From Aureimonas sp. AU22 (GTDB lineage Bacteria; Pseudomonadota; Alphaproteobacteria; Rhizobiales; Rhizobiaceae), in contig NZ_BBWJ01000035.1 of NCBI RefSeq assembly GCF_001463745.1, forward strand, positions 1 to 64,000: a stretch of DNA of 64,000 nucleotides, written 5' to 3'. This document shows, in pieces, positions 63,018-64,000 of the stretch (position 1 is its first letter; every line of letters starts with the position of its first letter). The notes beneath the pieces are model-generated. The model was not told where the DNA came from and did not search any database. It saw only the letters and a program-made list of their open reading frames with translations. The position numbers were made by a program, and so were the translations under genes.

Positions 63018-64000
63018 ATGAACATCGATCTCCTGAAGCGGCTGTGCGAGACCCCCGGCGTGCCGGGGCATGAACATCGGGTGCGCGACCTGATCGCGGC
63101 GGAGGCGGCGGACCTGTTCGACACGGTCGAGACCGATGTGATGGGCTCGCTCGTCTGCACCCGCAACGGGGAGGGCGAGGACCCGGAGCGCATCGTGCTC
63201 GCCTGCCACATGGACGAGATCGGCTTCCTCGTCAGCCATGTCTCCGACAAGGGTTTCATCCACGTCTCGCCGGTGGGCGGGTTCGATCCGCGTAACCTGT
63301 TCTCGCGCCGTGTCCTCGTCTGCACCGACGAGGGCGACTATCGCGGGATCATGATGGCCGAGGGCAAGCCGATCCATATCTCGGCGCCCGAGGATCGCAA
63401 GAAGGTGCACGAGGCGACCGACTTCTTCATCGACATCGGGCTCGGGGCCGAGGCCAGGGACAAGGTGCGCGTCGGCGACTTCGTGGTGATGGACGAGCCG
63501 CTGGTCGAGATGGGCGAGCGCATCGTCTCGAAAGCGCTCGACAACCGTATCGCCTGCTGGTTGGGGCTCGAGGCGGTGCGCAAGCTCGTGGCCGACGGGG
63601 CAGGACACAAGTGCCGGCTCTCTGTCGCCTTCACCGTGCAGGAGGAAGTGGGCCTTCGGGGCGCGCGCACCGTCGCCTACGACCTCAGGCCGCATATTGG
63701 CATCGGCATCGACACGACGCTGGCCTGCGATACGCCGGGCGTGCCGGAGCGTGACAAGACCACCGAACTCGGCGCCGGCTTCGGCCTCCACATGAAGGAC
63801 AATTCCTTCATCGCGGACGGCGCGCTGGTGCGCGAGTTCGAGGCGGTGGCGAAGGAGAAGGGCATCCCGTGCCAGCGCACGATCCTGGCCGGCGGCGGCA
63901 TGGACGGGGCGGCGCTTCAGCAAGCGGCGGCCGGTGCGCGCGCGGTCGGCATCGTGGTCGGCACTCGCTACATCCACACGGTGTGCGAGATGATCGATCG
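63018..64000 (+). CDS. M42 family metallopeptidase, cut by the window end
   Basis: At least 327 residues; the gene continues beyond base 64000. Metal ligands of the M42 aminopeptidase fold are visible: His64 in LACHMDEIGF, Asp in ALDNRIACW, the Glu pair in FTVQEEVGLRGARTV, Asp in GIDTTLACD, and His in RYIHT near the end. Such enzymes form large cytosolic complexes that remove N-terminal residues. ATG 63018 follows the YedK-type stop by 24 bases. Confidence 0.9.
   Translation, partial: MNIDLLKRLCETPGVPGHEHRVRDLIAAEAADLFDTVETDVMGSLVCTRNGEGEDPERIVLACHMDEIGFLVSHVSDKGFIHVSPVGGFDPRNLFSRRVLVCTDEGDYRGIMMAEGKPIHISAPEDRKKVHEATDFFIDIGLGAEARDKVRVGDFVVMDEPLVEMGERIVSKALDNRIACWLGLEAVRKLVADGAGHKCRLSVAFTVQEEVGLRGARTVAYDLRPHIGIGIDTTLACDTPGVPERDKTTELGAGFGLHMKDNSFIADGALVREFEAVAKEKGIPCQRTILAGGGMDGAALQQAAAGARAVGIVVGTRYIHTVCEMID

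Overview
This 64 kb window is high-GC chromosomal DNA, densely packed with genes. It comes from an alphaproteobacterium, most likely of the order Hyphomicrobiales (Rhizobiales) and possibly Aurantimonadaceae-like. The order is suggested by a Porin_2-type porin, a FeuP/FeuQ-like two-component pair, a PleC/DivJ-type kinase, a single bifunctional Rsh, a split cycHJKL-type cytochrome c maturation cluster, a TIGR02301 protein and the tail end of a gene transfer agent (GTA) cluster. The family is only a guess. I found no rRNA, tRNA, CRISPR array or insertion sequence.

Layout. 1-4758: last genes of a GTA tail module (gp13-, gp14- and gp15-like) plus a small holin-like membrane protein, closed by a hairpin. 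4847-7760: FeuN/FeuP/FeuQ-like regulatory set and a lipoprotein. 7949-12036: ccmI-ccmE-ccmF-ccmH. 12165-18853: DegP protease, a second two-component pair and glnE. 18860-24085 (minus): PleC-like kinase and pepN. 24322-28464: DMT transporter, small secreted protein, a family 4-like uracil-DNA glycosylase and ETF-ubiquinone oxidoreductase. 28483-31174 (minus): endonuclease/phosphatase-family protein, amn and an unlisted 49-residue gene. 31357-35533: a GST and a duplicated pair of DUF2147 and acyltransferase genes. 35867-41184: small Sel1-like protein, HisC-like aminotransferase and an SbcD/SbcC-like pair. 41576-45549: porin and lytic transglycosylase. 45837-48768: dapA, smpB, peroxiredoxin and an orphan CHASE3 protein. 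48778-50045 (minus): family 5 uracil-DNA glycosylase and NYN protein. 50265-58008: rpoZ, rsh, pyrE, DUF2062, acpS, lepB, rnc, era and recO. 57986-61700 (minus): YgfZ, HD and tyrosine-phosphatase operon and three envelope or unknown genes. 61776-64000: NUDIX, YedK-type peptidase and an M42 peptidase cut by the window end.

Most genes are core housekeeping in conserved order: envelope stress and signalling (FeuPQ, DegP, second pair), cytochrome c assembly, nitrogen control (GlnE), the stringent response (RpoZ/Rsh) and the RNA/ribosome block (lepB-rnc-era-recO). The more unusual content is the duplicated DUF2147/acyltransferase module, the SbcCD-like pair with a predicted beta-rich insert where a zinc hook would be expected, a family 4-like uracil-DNA glycosylase lacking two iron-sulfur cysteines beside a complete family 5 enzyme, an effector-less CHASE3 protein, two related TTACG-N4-CGTAA-type palindromes at distant promoters, and candidate CtrA boxes upstream of the PleC-like kinase and the porin.

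Start sites were chosen from visible ribosome binding sites, stop/start overlaps and family length. Several of the longest reading frames extend upstream of the likely start and have been trimmed. All functional calls rest on motifs read by eye, without database searches.
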